Assembly: GCF_014268655.2 (NCBI RefSeq) | Contig: NZ_JABWQX020000002.1 | Location: 580,501 to 644,500 of the forward strand | Direction of reading: 5' to 3' | Origin: Pseudomonas marvdashtae | Lineage (GTDB): Bacteria; Pseudomonadota; Gammaproteobacteria; Pseudomonadales; Pseudomonadaceae | Length of the DNA: 64,000 nucleotides | Shown: in pieces, positions 1-8,516 of the stretch | How positions within the stretch are numbered: the stretch's first letter is position 1 | How the letters are laid out: the number at the start of each line of letters is the position of its first letter | Translations under genes and position numbers: made by a program | Notes under the pieces: generated by a model | Database searches by the model: none | What the model saw: only the letters and a program-made list of their open reading frames with translations | Told to the model about the DNA's origin: nothing

Positions 1-1083
1 CTTGAAGGTACGGCGCATGAAGAACGCCCCGCCACGGCGCAGCAGACCGCCGATCACCGGCATGTTGAGGTTTATGCCGGCGGCGATGTGCGGTGGGGTC
101 AGGCCGTTGCGAAACAGCAGGTACGACAGCAGCAAGTAATCGATATGGCTGCGGTGGCACGGCACGTAGATGACTTCGTGGCCCTGGGCGACGTTCTGCA
201 CGCCCTCGATGTGGTTGACCTTGATGCCGTCGTAGATCTTGTTCCAGAACCAGCTCAGCACCACTTCAAGGAACCGGATCGCGGTGTAGGTGTAGTCCGA
301 GGCGATCTCGTTGCCGTAGCGCAGGGCCTGGGCCTTGGCTTTTTCTGCAGGAATCTTTTCTCGCTCGGCCTCGTCGAGAATGGCCTGCTTGACCAGCGGC
401 TGGTTCAGCAGTCCCTTGACCAGGTTGCGCCGGTGGGAGATGTCCGGGCCGATGACCGCTGCTTTCAAGTTGCGAAAGTGCACCCGCAGGATTCGCTGGG
501 CCATGCGCACGGTGCGCTCGTGGCCCTTGTCGTGTTCGATCAGCTCGCGCAAATGGATCGGCGCAGAGAACTGCACGCGGGTCTTGCGCCCAAGGATCAT
601 GATGCTCAACAGGCGGCGCAGGCGTCCGGTGACGGCCCAACTGTCGGCGAACAAGAGTTTCCACGGGCTCGATTCGCTGTCGGGCGACTGCCCCCAGAAC
701 ACGCTGACCGGGATGATCTGCGCGTCTTCGGCGGCGTTGTGGGTCAGCACATCGACCAGCCGCGTCAGGGTGGGGGGCGCGCCGCGTTTGTCCTGGCGCC
801 CAAGCCAGTCCGGCGCCGGTGTGAGGTAAAAGAATGCCGCTGGTTCCAACAGGTCGCCCACCGATACGGGCAGGACGGGGCGCGGCAGGCCGGCCTTGGT
901 GCACTCGGTGTCGAGCACCGCCAGGTCGGTGAGCGACGGGTCTTGCAGAACGTAAAATACCGGACGACTGCGGTCGAGGTTGAGGGTGAAGGACGACTGG
1001 TTGATCGTCTCGGAGCGAACCCAGAGGTACAACAGTCGGCGCAAGGTGCCAAACACAAGACGGCGGAACGGGGAACGGGTCAT
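1..1083 (-). CDS. plsB: Glycerol-3-phosphate acyltransferase PlsB (5' part, runs off the window)
   Basis: First 361 codons of PlsB, which acylates the sn-1 position of glycerol-3-phosphate at the inner membrane to start phospholipid synthesis. Translation from the ATG at 1083 reads [20 protein letters not shown] and stays open to the edge. The acyltransferase motif I (H-x4-D, within [13 protein letters not shown]) lies near residues 308-313, close to its place in E. coli PlsB. Family members have a little over 800 residues, so more than half is missing here. The start was chosen because the protein begins with the typical basic-hydrophobic N-terminus; the ribosome binding site is weak (AGAAG). 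A longer reading frame from 1096 is out of frame with the conserved protein and is a shadow. Confidence 0.93.
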   Translation of the reverse strand, partial: MTRSPFRRLVFGTLRRLLYLWVRSETINQSSFTLNLDRSRPVFYVLQDPSLTDLAVLDTECTKAGLPRPVLPVSVGDLLEPAAFFYLTPAPDWLGRQDKRGAPPTLTRLVDVLTHNAAEDAQIIPVSVFWGQSPDSESSPWKLLFADSWAVTGRLRRLLSIMILGRKTRVQFSAPIHLRELIEHDKGHERTVRMAQRILRVHFRNLKAAVIGPDISHRRNLVKGLLNQPLVKQAILDEAEREKIPAEKAKAQALRYGNEIASDYTYTAIRFLEVVLSWFWNKIYDGIKVNHIEGVQNVAQGHEVIYVPCHRSHIDYLLLSYLLFRNGLTPPHIAAGINLNMPVIGGLLRRGGAFFMRRTFK

Positions 1084-1171
1084 ACGGCTTCTGCATGAGT
1101 GGATAAGAACAAGCGGCGCTAGTGTGCCGGATTCACCGAAAATCGGCAAAAAAGCGCCGAAGTAAAGTCAG

Positions 1172-1199
1172 TTGAGAGTTTTTCCGGGTGTCATATACT
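1172..1199 (+). promoter_or_regulatory. Sigma-70 promoter of the cold-shock gene
   Basis: TTGAGA (1172-1177), 16-bp spacer, TATACT (1194-1199). Transcription would start near 1206, giving a leader of about 115 nt before the cold-shock ATG at 1321. Long 5' leaders are usual for cspA-type genes, where RNA structure controls translation at low temperature. The boxes are read directly; the start site is inferred. Confidence 0.6.
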
Positions 1200-1320
1200 C
1201 GGCCGTTACTGCCCTGGCCTCGTTCATGGACGGCCGGACGGTGACTGGAGTTCGTACGGCTTTGCCTTTTGCAGCTGGGCAGGAAAAGCCGACCTAACAA
1301 TAAGAAATGGAGTGAGCATC

Positions 1321-1530
1321 ATGGCAGCACGGGAAACCGGCAATGTGAAGTGGTTCAACGACGCCAAAGGCTATGGCTTCATCCAGCGTGAAGACGGGAA
1401 GGACGTGTTCGTGCATTACCGCGCGATCCGGGGCGACGGCCACCGTTCGCTGACTGAAGGCCAGCAGGTCGAATACGCAGTGGTGGTAGGGCAGAAGGGC
1501 TTGCAGGCTGAGGATGTGGTGGGGTTGTAA
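1321..1530 (+). CDS. CspA-family cold-shock domain protein
   Basis: A 69-residue single cold-shock domain, a small OB-fold that binds single-stranded nucleic acid and acts as an RNA chaperone. The RNP1 motif KGYGFI lies at residues 16-21 and RNP2 (VFVH) at 29-32; the WFN after the first strand is also typical. An in-frame start nine bases upstream exists, but GGAG at about 1308-1311 is better spaced for the ATG at 1321. It is a monocistronic gene with its own promoter and a strong terminator. Which paralogue it is cannot be decided by eye. Confidence 0.93.
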   Translation: MAARETGNVKWFNDAKGYGFIQREDGKDVFVHYRAIRGDGHRSLTEGQQVEYAVVVGQKGLQAEDVVGL

Positions 1531-1548
1531 CTCGCCTCGGTAGCCATG

Positions 1549-1595
1549 AAAAATCCCCTGCGGAGCGAAGATACTCGCTCCGCAGGGGATTTTTT
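1549..1595. terminator. Strong bidirectional intrinsic terminator
   Basis: A perfect 20-bp stem (1549-1568 with 1575-1594) with a 6-base loop AGATAC, A-rich on one side and T-rich on the other. It ends the cold-shock gene on the plus strand and can also end the convergent gene at 1636-2013. Confidence 0.9.
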
Positions 1596-1635
1596 GATGC
1601 GGCATCGATAGGTGGGCATATGCCCACCGGGGCGA

Positions 1636-2013
1636 TCAGGCCGTCTTCCAGGTGATCTCTTCTTCACCATCGGCACTGATCCGGATCCAGCGATCCGCCG
1701 ATTCCTCGCCTTCCTCTTCCACCCACGATCCCGGCGCGCAGCGCACTTCCACGTTCAGCGCGGCGAAGGCGGCGCGGGCGCAGGCGATGTCGTCTTCCCA
1801 CGGGGTCTGGTCGCTTTCCAGGTACAGGCTGTTCCATTTGCCCACGGCCTTGGGCAGCCAGGTCACCGGGACGTTGCCGGCCTTGCACTTGTAGGTCTGG
1901 CCTTTCTGTACCCAGTCGCTGCACGGGCCAAGGGCCTGGCCGAGCCAGCCTGCGATGGCCTTGTGGTCGACGTCGGCGTCTTTGAGGTAAATCTCGATAT
2001 CGGGTTGGCGCAT
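1636..2013 (-). CDS. Conserved hypothetical protein, 125 aa
   Basis: A 125-residue soluble, acidic protein (starts MRQPDIEIYLKDADVDHKAI, ends EEEITWKTA) with no signal peptide or membrane segment. I do not recognise a domain. Codon use on this strand has the strong G/C third-position bias of the neighbouring genes, and the frame runs from a plausible ATG to a stop just before the shared terminator at 1549-1595, so it is very probably real. It sits 84 bp downstream of rlmA in the same direction and could be read from the dapE-rlmA transcript. No function is proposed. Confidence 0.75.
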   Translation of the reverse strand: MRQPDIEIYLKDADVDHKAIAGWLGQALGPCSDWVQKGQTYKCKAGNVPVTWLPKAVGKWNSLYLESDQTPWEDDIACARAAFAALNVEVRCAPGSWVEEEGEESADRWIRISADGEEEITWKTA

Positions 2014-2097
2014 GGATGTCCTCGCTGCGGTCTTGAAAAATCCATTCGCGGATTTAACTGGCCCCCGGACGGTTTGCCCGAGGTCCGGAATAAAAGG

Positions 2098-2907
2098 TTA
2101 TTGAAGAACGAAATAATCGTAGCGCATCGACACCGTGACCTCGAACGGATCGGCCTGCTCGATCACGCTGGCGCGGCGTTCGGCACTGGCGCGCCAGCCG
2201 TGGGGCGTCATCGCCAGCAGGTTGGCGCGGTCCTGGCCACTGTCGAGCGTCAGCTTGAATTCGAGGGTTTCGCTGTGATTGAGCACCATGCCCGTCGGCA
2301 CCAGGGCCAGGTGCTTGTCATCGGTGTATTCGCGCACTTCGTCGTAGAGGCGCTCGCGCAATTCCATCAGGTGGCCGGCGGTGGGGCCGACTTTCATCAG
2401 GCCGCCGCCGGGGCTGAGCAAGCGTTTGGCTTCTTGCCAGTCCAATGGGCTGAAGACGCTGGCGAGGAACTGGCAGCAGCCGTCCGCCAGCGGCACCCGG
2501 GCCATGCTGGCGATCAACCAAGTCAGTTGCGGGTTGCGCTTGCAGGCCCGTTTGACGGCTTCGCGAGAGATGTCCAGGGCATAGCCATCGGCGTTGGGCA
2601 GGGCGTCGGCGATCTGCGCGGTGTAGTAGCCTTCACCGCAACCGATGTCGAGCCAGCGTCCGGGCGCGCGTTCGGCTGCCAGCTCGGCCAGGCGCCGGGC
2701 GACCGGGGCGTAGTGCCCGGCGTTGAGGAAGTCGCGGCGTGCTTCGACCATGGCCAGGTTGTCGCCGGGGTCGCGGCTGTTCTTGTGCTGCACCGGCAGC
2801 AGGTTCAGGTAACCCTGGCGCGCACGGTCAAACCGATGCCCGGCCGGGCACACCACGCCGTTGTCCACGGCGTTCAGCGGTTCGCTGCAGATCGGGCAGG
2901 CGAGCAT
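2098..2907 (-). CDS. rlmA: 23S rRNA (guanine-745-N1)-methyltransferase
   Basis: 269-residue methyltransferase that modifies G745 of 23S rRNA (helix 35) using S-adenosylmethionine. The N-terminal zinc ribbon is visible as C4-x2-C7 and C20-x3-H24, and the SAM-binding loop LDIGCGEGYY lies at residues 86-95. Length matches the E. coli RlmA family. Its ATG overlaps the dapE stop codon by one base (TGATG), so the two genes are probably translationally coupled. Confidence 0.93.
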   Translation of the reverse strand: MLACPICSEPLNAVDNGVVCPAGHRFDRARQGYLNLLPVQHKNSRDPGDNLAMVEARRDFLNAGHYAPVARRLAELAAERAPGRWLDIGCGEGYYTAQIADALPNADGYALDISREAVKRACKRNPQLTWLIASMARVPLADGCCQFLASVFSPLDWQEAKRLLSPGGGLMKVGPTAGHLMELRERLYDEVREYTDDKHLALVPTGMVLNHSETLEFKLTLDSGQDRANLLAMTPHGWRASAERRASVIEQADPFEVTVSMRYDYFVLQ

Positions 2908-4058
2908 CAGGCGAGCAACTTGATCAGCGTCTTGTAGTAGATCTCGGTCAACACGTCGAGATCGGCCGCCAATACGCGTTCGTTGACCTGGTGGATGGTC
3001 GCGTTGACCGGCCCCAGTTCTACCACTTGCGTGCCCATGGTGGCGATGAAGCGACCGTCGGACGTGCCGCCACTGGTGGACGCCTGGGTCTCGCGACCGG
3101 TGACGTCCTTGATGCTCGACGACACCGCATCGAGCAGCGCACCCGGTTCGGTGAGGAACGGCAGGCCGGACAAGGCCCAGTCGATGTGCCAGTCCAGTTG
3201 ATGCTTGTCGAGGATATCGGCGACGCGCTGTTGCAGGCCTTCGACGGTGGATTCGGTGGAGAAGCGGAAATTGAAGACTGCCTCCAGGTCACCCGGGATC
3301 ACGTTGGTCGCGCCGGTGCCGGAGTTGAGGTTGGATATCTGGAAACTGGTCGGCGGGAAGAAGCCGTTGCCATGGTCCCAGTGCTCGGCGGCTAATTCGG
3401 CCAAGGCGGGTGCGGCCAGGTGGATCGGGTTTTTCGCCAAGTGCGGGTAGGCCACATGGCCTTGCTTGCCGCGCACGGTCAGCTTCGCGCCGAGGGAACC
3501 GCGCCGGCCGTTCTTGACCACATCGCCCACCAAGGTGGTGCTTGACGGCTCGCCGACGATGCACCAGTCCAGTCGTTCCTGACGGGCCTTGAGGCGCTCG
3601 ACCACGGCTTTGGTGCCATGGTGGGCCGGGCCTTCTTCATCGCTGGTGATCAGGAAAGTCACCGTACCCTTGTGGTCCGGGTAGTCGGCGACGAACCGTT
3701 CGGCCGCCACGACCATCGCGGCCAGGCTGCCTTTCATGTCCGCCGCGCCGCGGCCGCAGAGCATGCCTTGTTCGTCGATGACGGCATCGAACGGGTCGAG
3801 CTGCCATGCCTGTACCGGACCGGTCGGCACCACGTCGGTATGCCCGGCGAAGCACAGCACCGGACCGTCATGCTTGCCATGGCTGGCCCAGAAGTTATCC
3901 ACATCCTCGATGCGCATCGGCTCGAGCTTGAAACCCGCGTCGCCCAGGCGCTGCATCATGATTTTCTGGCAATCGGCATCCACCGGCGTCACGGACGGAC
4001 GGCGGATCAGGTCGCAGGCAAGTTGCAGGGTCGGCGAGAGGTCGGCGTGGGCCGTCAT
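2907..4058 (-). CDS. dapE: Succinyl-diaminopimelate desuccinylase
   Basis: 383-residue M20 metallopeptidase that removes succinate from N-succinyl-L,L-diaminopimelate in lysine and meso-DAP synthesis. Metal ligands are visible: H73 and D75 in [10 protein letters not shown]107 in GRGAADMKG, and the E-E pair at 141-142 in SDEEGP. The open frame extends 131 codons further upstream, but the conserved protein starts at the ATG at 4058, preceded by CGGAG at good spacing; this gives the usual length. It lies with dapD and the ArsC-like gene in one part of the window, as dapE and yffB are linked in E. coli. Confidence 0.95.
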   Translation of the reverse strand: MTAHADLSPTLQLACDLIRRPSVTPVDADCQKIMMQRLGDAGFKLEPMRIEDVDNFWASHGKHDGPVLCFAGHTDVVPTGPVQAWQLDPFDAVIDEQGMLCGRGAADMKGSLAAMVVAAERFVADYPDHKGTVTFLITSDEEGPAHHGTKAVVERLKARQERLDWCIVGEPSSTTLVGDVVKNGRRGSLGAKLTVRGKQGHVAYPHLAKNPIHLAAPALAELAAEHWDHGNGFFPPTSFQISNLNSGTGATNVIPGDLEAVFNFRFSTESTVEGLQQRVADILDKHQLDWHIDWALSGLPFLTEPGALLDAVSSSIKDVTGRETQASTSGGTSDGRFIATMGTQVVELGPVNATIHQVNERVLAADLDVLTEIYYKTLIKLLA

Positions 4059-4222
4059 GAAAGCTCCGGGATATAGTGTGAACGCAAGGCTTGTATGAGC
4101 GCGGGCTGGCTCGCGCGAAATGGCGGTTATCTTATAGCAAAACGATAACGGTGGGCTCAGGTGCCGGTCGGTTTGGCCACAAAAACCATGGAGGTTTTGC
4201 TCAAATTGCTCAGGCAAAGCCC

Positions 4223-4228
4223 TATAAT
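4223..4228 (+). promoter_or_regulatory. Candidate -10 box of the tcdA promoter
   Basis: A consensus TATAAT stands 27 bp before the tcdA start in the 196-bp divergent region between dapE and tcdA. No well-spaced -35 box was found (TTGCTC copies at 4197 and 4206 give poor spacing), so only the -10 element is called. Confidence 0.4.
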
Positions 4229-4254
4229 GCGCGCCGGTTTTTGGGGTAATGGTC

Positions 4255-5067
4255 ATGAGTACAGAAGATCCACGGTTCGCCGGCATCGCCCGTTTGTATG
4301 GCATTGAAGGCCTGGAGCGCCTGCGGGCGGCCCATGTGGCGATTGTCGGCGTCGGCGGTGTCGGGTCCTGGGCGGCGGAAGCCATTGCCCGTTGTGGCGT
4401 GGGCGAGATTTCGCTGTTCGACCTGGACGATGTCTGCGTCAGCAACGCCAACCGTCAGTTGCACGCTCTGGACAGCACCGTCGGCAAGCCCAAGGTCGAG
4501 GTGATGGCCGAGCGGCTGCGCGGGATCAACCCCGATTGCACGGTGCACGCGGTGGCGGACTTCGTTACGCGCGAGACCATGGCCGAGTACATCACGCCGA
4601 ACATCGATTGCGTGATCGACTGCATCGACAGCGTCAACGCCAAGGCCGCGCTGATCGCCTGGTGCAAGCGCCGCAAGATCCAGATCATCACCACTGGCGG
4701 CGCGGGCGGGCAGATCGACCCGACGTTGATCCAGGTCTGCGACCTGAACCGCACGTTCAATGATCCGCTGGCCTCCAAGGTGCGCTCCACCTTGCGCCGC
4801 GACTACGGTTTTTCCCGCACCGTCACCCGCCATTACAGCGTGCCGTGCGTGTTCTCCACGGAACAACTGCGCTACCCGAAGCCGGACGGCAGCATTTGCT
4901 TGCAGAAGAGTTTCGTCGGCGACGGCGTCAAGCTCGACTGCGCCGGTGGGTTTGGTGCGGTGATGATGGTGACAGCGACGTTCGGCATGGTCGCGGCGAC
5001 CAAGGCTGTGGATAAGATCGTGGCGGGCGTGCGGCGGCCGGCGGATAGGCCTAAGCCCGGACAGTAA
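4255..5067 (+). CDS. tcdA: tRNA threonylcarbamoyladenosine dehydratase
   Basis: 270-residue E1-like (ThiF/MoeB fold) enzyme that cyclises t6A37 of tRNA to ct6A in an ATP-dependent step. The nucleotide-binding loop GVGGVGS is at residues 32-38, followed by the FDLDDV acidic strand and the NxNRQ motif of the family. Two in-frame ATGs exist (4249 and 4255); the GGGG stretch at about 4243 is correctly spaced only for 4255. It converges on csdE-csdA across a REP element. In E. coli the partners CsdA and CsdE are functionally tied to TcdA (CsdL), so the neighbourhood fits. Confidence 0.93.
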   Translation: MSTEDPRFAGIARLYGIEGLERLRAAHVAIVGVGGVGSWAAEAIARCGVGEISLFDLDDVCVSNANRQLHALDSTVGKPKVEVMAERLRGINPDCTVHAVADFVTRETMAEYITPNIDCVIDCIDSVNAKAALIAWCKRRKIQIITTGGAGGQIDPTLIQVCDLNRTFNDPLASKVRSTLRRDYGFSRTVTRHYSVPCVFSTEQLRYPKPDGSICLQKSFVGDGVKLDCAGGFGAVMMVTATFGMVAATKAVDKIVAGVRRPADRPKPGQ

Positions 5068-5097
5068 TGCAACGTTGTTCCCTAAGGGAGTGATGAA

Positions 5098-5193
5098 CCT
5101 GTGGCGAGGGAGCTTGCTCCCGCTGGGCTGCGCAGCAGACCCATTAATGTGAGCGCTTCGCGCTCAGGCGGGAGCAAGCTCCCTCGCCACAGG
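5098..5193. repeat. REP-type palindromic element (inverted pair)
   Basis: Perfect 26-bp inverted arms at 5098-5123 and 5168-5193 (core GTGGCGAGGGAGCTTGCTCC), enclosing about 44 bp with smaller palindromes. The same family recurs at 55234-55339 with nearly the same internal sequence. It fills the space between the convergent tcdA and csdE genes, the usual location of REP pairs, and may protect or terminate both transcripts. Confidence 0.88.
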
Positions 5194-5598
5194 TTATTGC
5201 GTCAGTTCGCGCATCCGCTTTAGCACCGCATTCAACCCATTGCTACGCGACGGCGATAGCTGGCGCGACAACCCCAGCTGATTGAACCAACCCGGCAAAT
5301 CCACCTGCCGCAACTCTTCAGCGGTCAGCCCGTTGACGCGCGCCAGCAGCAACGCCACCAACCCCCGGATCAACCGCGCATCGCTGCTCGCGCAAAACTG
5401 CCAATGCCCGTCATTCAGCCGGCCCAGCAGCCATACCTGGCTTTCACAACCACTGACGAGGTTCGCATCGCATCTGTCCTCGTCGCTCAATGGCGCCAGG
5501 CGCTCGCCCCACTGCATCAACAGCCGCGCACGTTGTTCCCAGCCTGACGCGTCCTGGAAAATCTGCAGCGCCGCGGCGGCGTCGGCAGGCAGTTTCAT
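5194..5598 (-). CDS. csdE: SufE-family sulfur acceptor (CsdE-like)
   Basis: 134-residue SufE-type protein that takes persulfide sulfur from a partner cysteine desulfurase and stimulates it. The acceptor cysteine is C51 in VSGCESQVW, the family signature. It overlaps the 3' end of the desulfurase gene csdA by 4 bp (ATGA), so the pair is an operon and almost surely a functional couple. The CsdE name rather than SufE rests on the linkage to csdA and tcdA. Confidence 0.88.
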   Translation of the reverse strand: MKLPADAAAALQIFQDASGWEQRARLLMQWGERLAPLSDEDRCDANLVSGCESQVWLLGRLNDGHWQFCASSDARLIRGLVALLLARVNGLTAEELRQVDLPGWFNQLGLSRQLSPSRSNGLNAVLKRMRELTQ

Positions 5599-6800
5599 CG
5601 CAGCATCTCCAGGGCCTGATCCAGCGCGTCGAAGAACCGTTCAATGTCGGCGGAGTCGTTGTACAGCGCCAGCGAAACCCGGATCGCCCCGGACAGCTTC
5701 AGGTGTTTGAACAATGGCATGGCGCAGTGATGCCCGGCGCGCACGGCAATGCCTTGCTCGGTCAGCAGGTGCGCCAAATCAGCGTTGTGGATGCCGTCGA
5801 CAACAAAGCTGACCAGGGCCAGCTGCGGCTCGCCCACAAGACGAACGCCGTTGCGAGCTCGCAGGCCGTGAAGCAAATAGTCATGCAGCGCTCGTTCATG
5901 ATCGATGACCGCTTGCCCGTCGATATCGGACAGGTAATCGAGCGTCGCCCCCAAGCCGATCACGCTGGCTATGGGCGGTGTACCCGCTTCAAAACCCAGC
6001 GGTGCCGGGCGGAACGTGGCGTTGTGATAATCGGCTTGCTGGACCATTTCGCCTCCGAACTGCCAATGGCGCAATTGGCCCAGCGCTTCGGTGCGACCGA
6101 ACAGCACGCCCAAGCCTTCGGGACCATAAAGCTTGTGGCTGGAAAACACATAGAAGTCGCAGCCCAGCGCATCCACGTCATGACGGCCATGGACGATGCC
6201 CTGGGCACCGTCGACTACCGTCAGCGCTCCCTGGGCCTTGGCCATCGCCAGCAATGCCTGCAATGGTTGCCAGGTTCCCAGGACATTCGACAACTGACTC
6301 ACCGCGAGCAGGCGGGTGCGCGGGCCGATCAGCTCGGCGGCAGCGCTCTTGTCAATTACCCCATCGGCATCCAGCGGCAGCACCACCAGCGACAACGAGC
6401 GGCGCTCGGCCAGTTGTTGCCAGGGCAGCAGGTTGGCGTGATGTTCCAGGGCGCTGACGACAATTTCATCGCCTGGATTGAACAGGTGTTCCAGCCCGTA
6501 GGCCAGCAGGTTCAGCGCCGAAGTCGCGCCATGCGTGAAGATGACCTGGCCGCAGTCCACGGCATTGAGCCACTGGGAAACCTTGAGGCGACTGTCCTCG
6601 AACGCCTGGGTGGCGAGGGCGCCCGGCAAGTGTTGCGCGCGGTGCACGTTGGCCGCGCCATTGGCATAGTAATGCGCCAGGGCGTCCAGCAAGGCTTGGG
6701 GTTTCTGTGTGGTGGCGGCGTTGTCCAGGTAGGTCTGGCCTTGCCGTTGCAGGGCGGCGATGGCCGGGAAGTCGGCACGCCAGGGTGAGGGCAGGAACAT
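5595..6800 (-). CDS. csdA: Cysteine desulfurase (CsdA/SufS type)
   Basis: 401-residue class V PLP-dependent enzyme that converts L-cysteine to L-alanine and passes sulfur to an acceptor. The PLP lysine is K223 in SSHKLYGP; the cofactor-contact region EHHAN (from 119) and D197/Q200 in VVDGAQG are present; the persulfide cysteine is C359 in RAGHHCAMP, with the short loop of group II (SufS/CsdA) enzymes. It is followed at once by csdE. No Suf scaffold or ATPase genes are beside it, which favours the Csd system over Suf. Confidence 0.92.
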   Translation of the reverse strand: MFLPSPWRADFPAIAALQRQGQTYLDNAATTQKPQALLDALAHYYANGAANVHRAQHLPGALATQAFEDSRLKVSQWLNAVDCGQVIFTHGATSALNLLAYGLEHLFNPGDEIVVSALEHHANLLPWQQLAERRSLSLVVLPLDADGVIDKSAAAELIGPRTRLLAVSQLSNVLGTWQPLQALLAMAKAQGALTVVDGAQGIVHGRHDVDALGCDFYVFSSHKLYGPEGLGVLFGRTEALGQLRHWQFGGEMVQQADYHNATFRPAPLGFEAGTPPIASVIGLGATLDYLSDIDGQAVIDHERALHDYLLHGLRARNGVRLVGEPQLALVSFVVDGIHNADLAHLLTEQGIAVRAGHHCAMPLFKHLKLSGAIRVSLALYNDSADIERFFDALDQALEMLR

Positions 6801-6870
6801 GGTGATCAGGACTCGTTTGGGCGGGCCGGGCGTCGATGATACGCGCCCGGCCGCTCCATTGGCACGCGGC

Positions 6871-7905
6871 TTAGTTGTGTGCGTGCAGTGCTTCGTTCAG
6901 CTCGATGGCGGATTTGTGGGTCTTGCATTCCACCGCGCCGGTCTCGGAATTGCGGCGGAACAACAGGTCGGGCTGGCCGGCCAGGTCGCGGGCCTTGACC
7001 ACTTTCACCAGTTGGTTGTTTTCGTCCAGCAGCGCGACCTTGGTGCCGGCGGTCACGTACAGGCCCGACTCCACGGTGTTGCGGTCGCCCAGCGGGATGC
7101 CGATGCCGGCGTTGGCGCCGATCAGGCAACCTTCGCCGACCTTGATAACGATGTTGCCGCCACCCGACAGGGTGCCCATGGTCGAGCAACCGCCGCCCAG
7201 GTCAGAACCCTTGCCGACGAATACGCCCGCCGAGACGCGGCCTTCGATCATGCCCGGGCCTTCGGTGCCGGCGTTGAAGTTGACGAAACCTTCGTGCATC
7301 ACCGTGGTGCCTTCACCCACATAGGCGCCCAGGCGCAGACGCGCGGCGTCGGCGATACGCACGCCGGCCGGGACCACGTAGTCGGTCATTTTCGGGAACT
7401 TGTCCACCGAGAACACTTCCAGCAACTCGCCGCGCAGGCGGGCTTCGAGCTGGTGCTCAGCCAGTTCGGCCAGGTCGATAGCGCCCTGGCTGGTCCAGGC
7501 CACGTTCGGCAGCAGCGGGAAGATGCCGGCGAGGTTCAGGCCGTGGGGCTTGACCAGGCGATGGGACAGCAGGTGCAGCTTGAGGTAAGCCTCAGGGGTG
7601 GAACTCAGTTGGGCATCTTCGGCCAGCAGGGTGGCGACCAGCGGCTTGTGGCTTTCAGCCAGGCGGGTCAGCAGCTTGGCTTGCGCGGCATCGACGCCCC
7701 GGAGTGCATCAGCCAGTTGCGAGGCCTGGGCCGTGGTAAACGTGATGGCCTGGTTGCCTGCGCTGTAGCCAAGAATCGGCGCGATAGCCGCAACGACGTC
7801 TGCCGACGGGTTGAGCAGCGGCTGTGCGTAGAATACTTCCAGCCAGGCGCCTTCGCGGTTTTGGGTGCCGACACCAAAGGCCAGGCTGAACAGGGTTGTG
7901 GACAT
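6871..7905 (-). CDS. dapD: 2,3,4,5-tetrahydropyridine-2,6-dicarboxylate N-succinyltransferase
   Basis: 344-residue succinyl-CoA-dependent acyltransferase of the lysine/DAP pathway, in the longer DapD form found in pseudomonads and actinobacteria. The C-terminal half carries left-handed beta-helix hexapeptide turns (region VGEGTTVMHEGFVNFNAGTEG onward, GGGNIVIKVGEGCLIGANAGIG later). The ATG at 7905 has a good ribosome binding site (AGAGGT). With dapE (2907-4058) and dapC (11407-12606) this window carries three consecutive steps of the succinylase branch. Confidence 0.95.
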   Translation of the reverse strand: MSTTLFSLAFGVGTQNREGAWLEVFYAQPLLNPSADVVAAIAPILGYSAGNQAITFTTAQASQLADALRGVDAAQAKLLTRLAESHKPLVATLLAEDAQLSSTPEAYLKLHLLSHRLVKPHGLNLAGIFPLLPNVAWTSQGAIDLAELAEHQLEARLRGELLEVFSVDKFPKMTDYVVPAGVRIADAARLRLGAYVGEGTTVMHEGFVNFNAGTEGPGMIEGRVSAGVFVGKGSDLGGGCSTMGTLSGGGNIVIKVGEGCLIGANAGIGIPLGDRNTVESGLYVTAGTKVALLDENNQLVKVVKARDLAGQPDLLFRRNSETGAVECKTHKSAIELNEALHAHN

Positions 7906-7937
7906 GAAATTACCTCTACAAAATGGACTGGGCAGGC

Positions 7938-8300
7938 TTACTTTATCTCTGCCGCATAAATATCTGGCTTGAAGCCAATCAGGGTTCGGTCACCGAGATC
8001 AAGCACTGGACGCTTGATCATCGAGGGTTGGGCGAGCATCAGTTTGATGGCTTTCGTCTGGTCGAGATCGGCTTTGCGTTCGTCGTCGAGTTTGCGAAAG
8101 GTCGTACCGGCACGGTTCAACACCACTTGCCAGCCATGCTCGTTGCACCATTGGGTCAGGTGCTCACGGTCGATGCCGGCAATCTTGTAATCATGAAAGT
8201 CATAACGCACCGCGTGCTCATCGAGCCAGGTGCGGGCCTTTTTCATCGTGTCGCACGCTTTGATGCCGAAAAGGTGCAACGTTTTGCTTGAATCGGTCAA
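7938..8300 (-). CDS. ArsC/Spx-family reductase-like protein (YffB type), TTG start
   Basis: About 120 residues with a thioredoxin-like ArsC fold: FGIKACDTMKKAR near the N-terminus has the single cysteine (C16) typical of YffB, and RPVLDLGDRTLIGFKPD is the usual C-terminal motif. True ArsC arsenate reductases use further residues that are not evident, so arsenate reduction should not be assumed. No ATG lies at a sensible place; TTG at 8300, preceded by a G-rich stretch, gives the family length, whereas the first ATG in frame (8438) adds 46 unmatched residues. It precedes dapD by 32 bp, echoing the yffB-dapE linkage of enteric bacteria. Confidence 0.85.
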   Translation of the reverse strand: MTDSSKTLHLFGIKACDTMKKARTWLDEHAVRYDFHDYKIAGIDREHLTQWCNEHGWQVVLNRAGTTFRKLDDERKADLDQTKAIKLMLAQPSMIKRPVLDLGDRTLIGFKPDIYAAEIK

Positions 8301-8516
8301 GGAACTGCCCCCTTTGCAGGTGCTGGAAATAAAAGGTGAAGGATTATGCCATGACCGGACGGTTCGCGGCGGCCCAGATCGGCATGCTCCCATCGGCTCA
8401 TTCCACAGGGCGGCCTGCGACATAGGTGTAACGGCCAAGCTAATGTTAGGCGGTTAATATGGCACTTCATCGGCAAGCTGTTGCCGGATGTGTGTCGCCG
8501 CAAGTGGAAAACCGTC

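Noticed and set aside
266..1096. Minus-strand frame starting at 1096
   Set aside because: Out of frame with PlsB, which is open from 1083 to the window edge and contains the acyltransferase motif.
1612..2937. A 441-codon open frame on the plus strand
   Set aside because: Runs antisense through the 125-aa gene and rlmA; the minus-strand products have real motifs and good codon use.
7938..8438. ATG start at 8438 for the ArsC-like protein
   Set aside because: Adds 46 residues unlike the family; TTG at 8300 gives the normal length.
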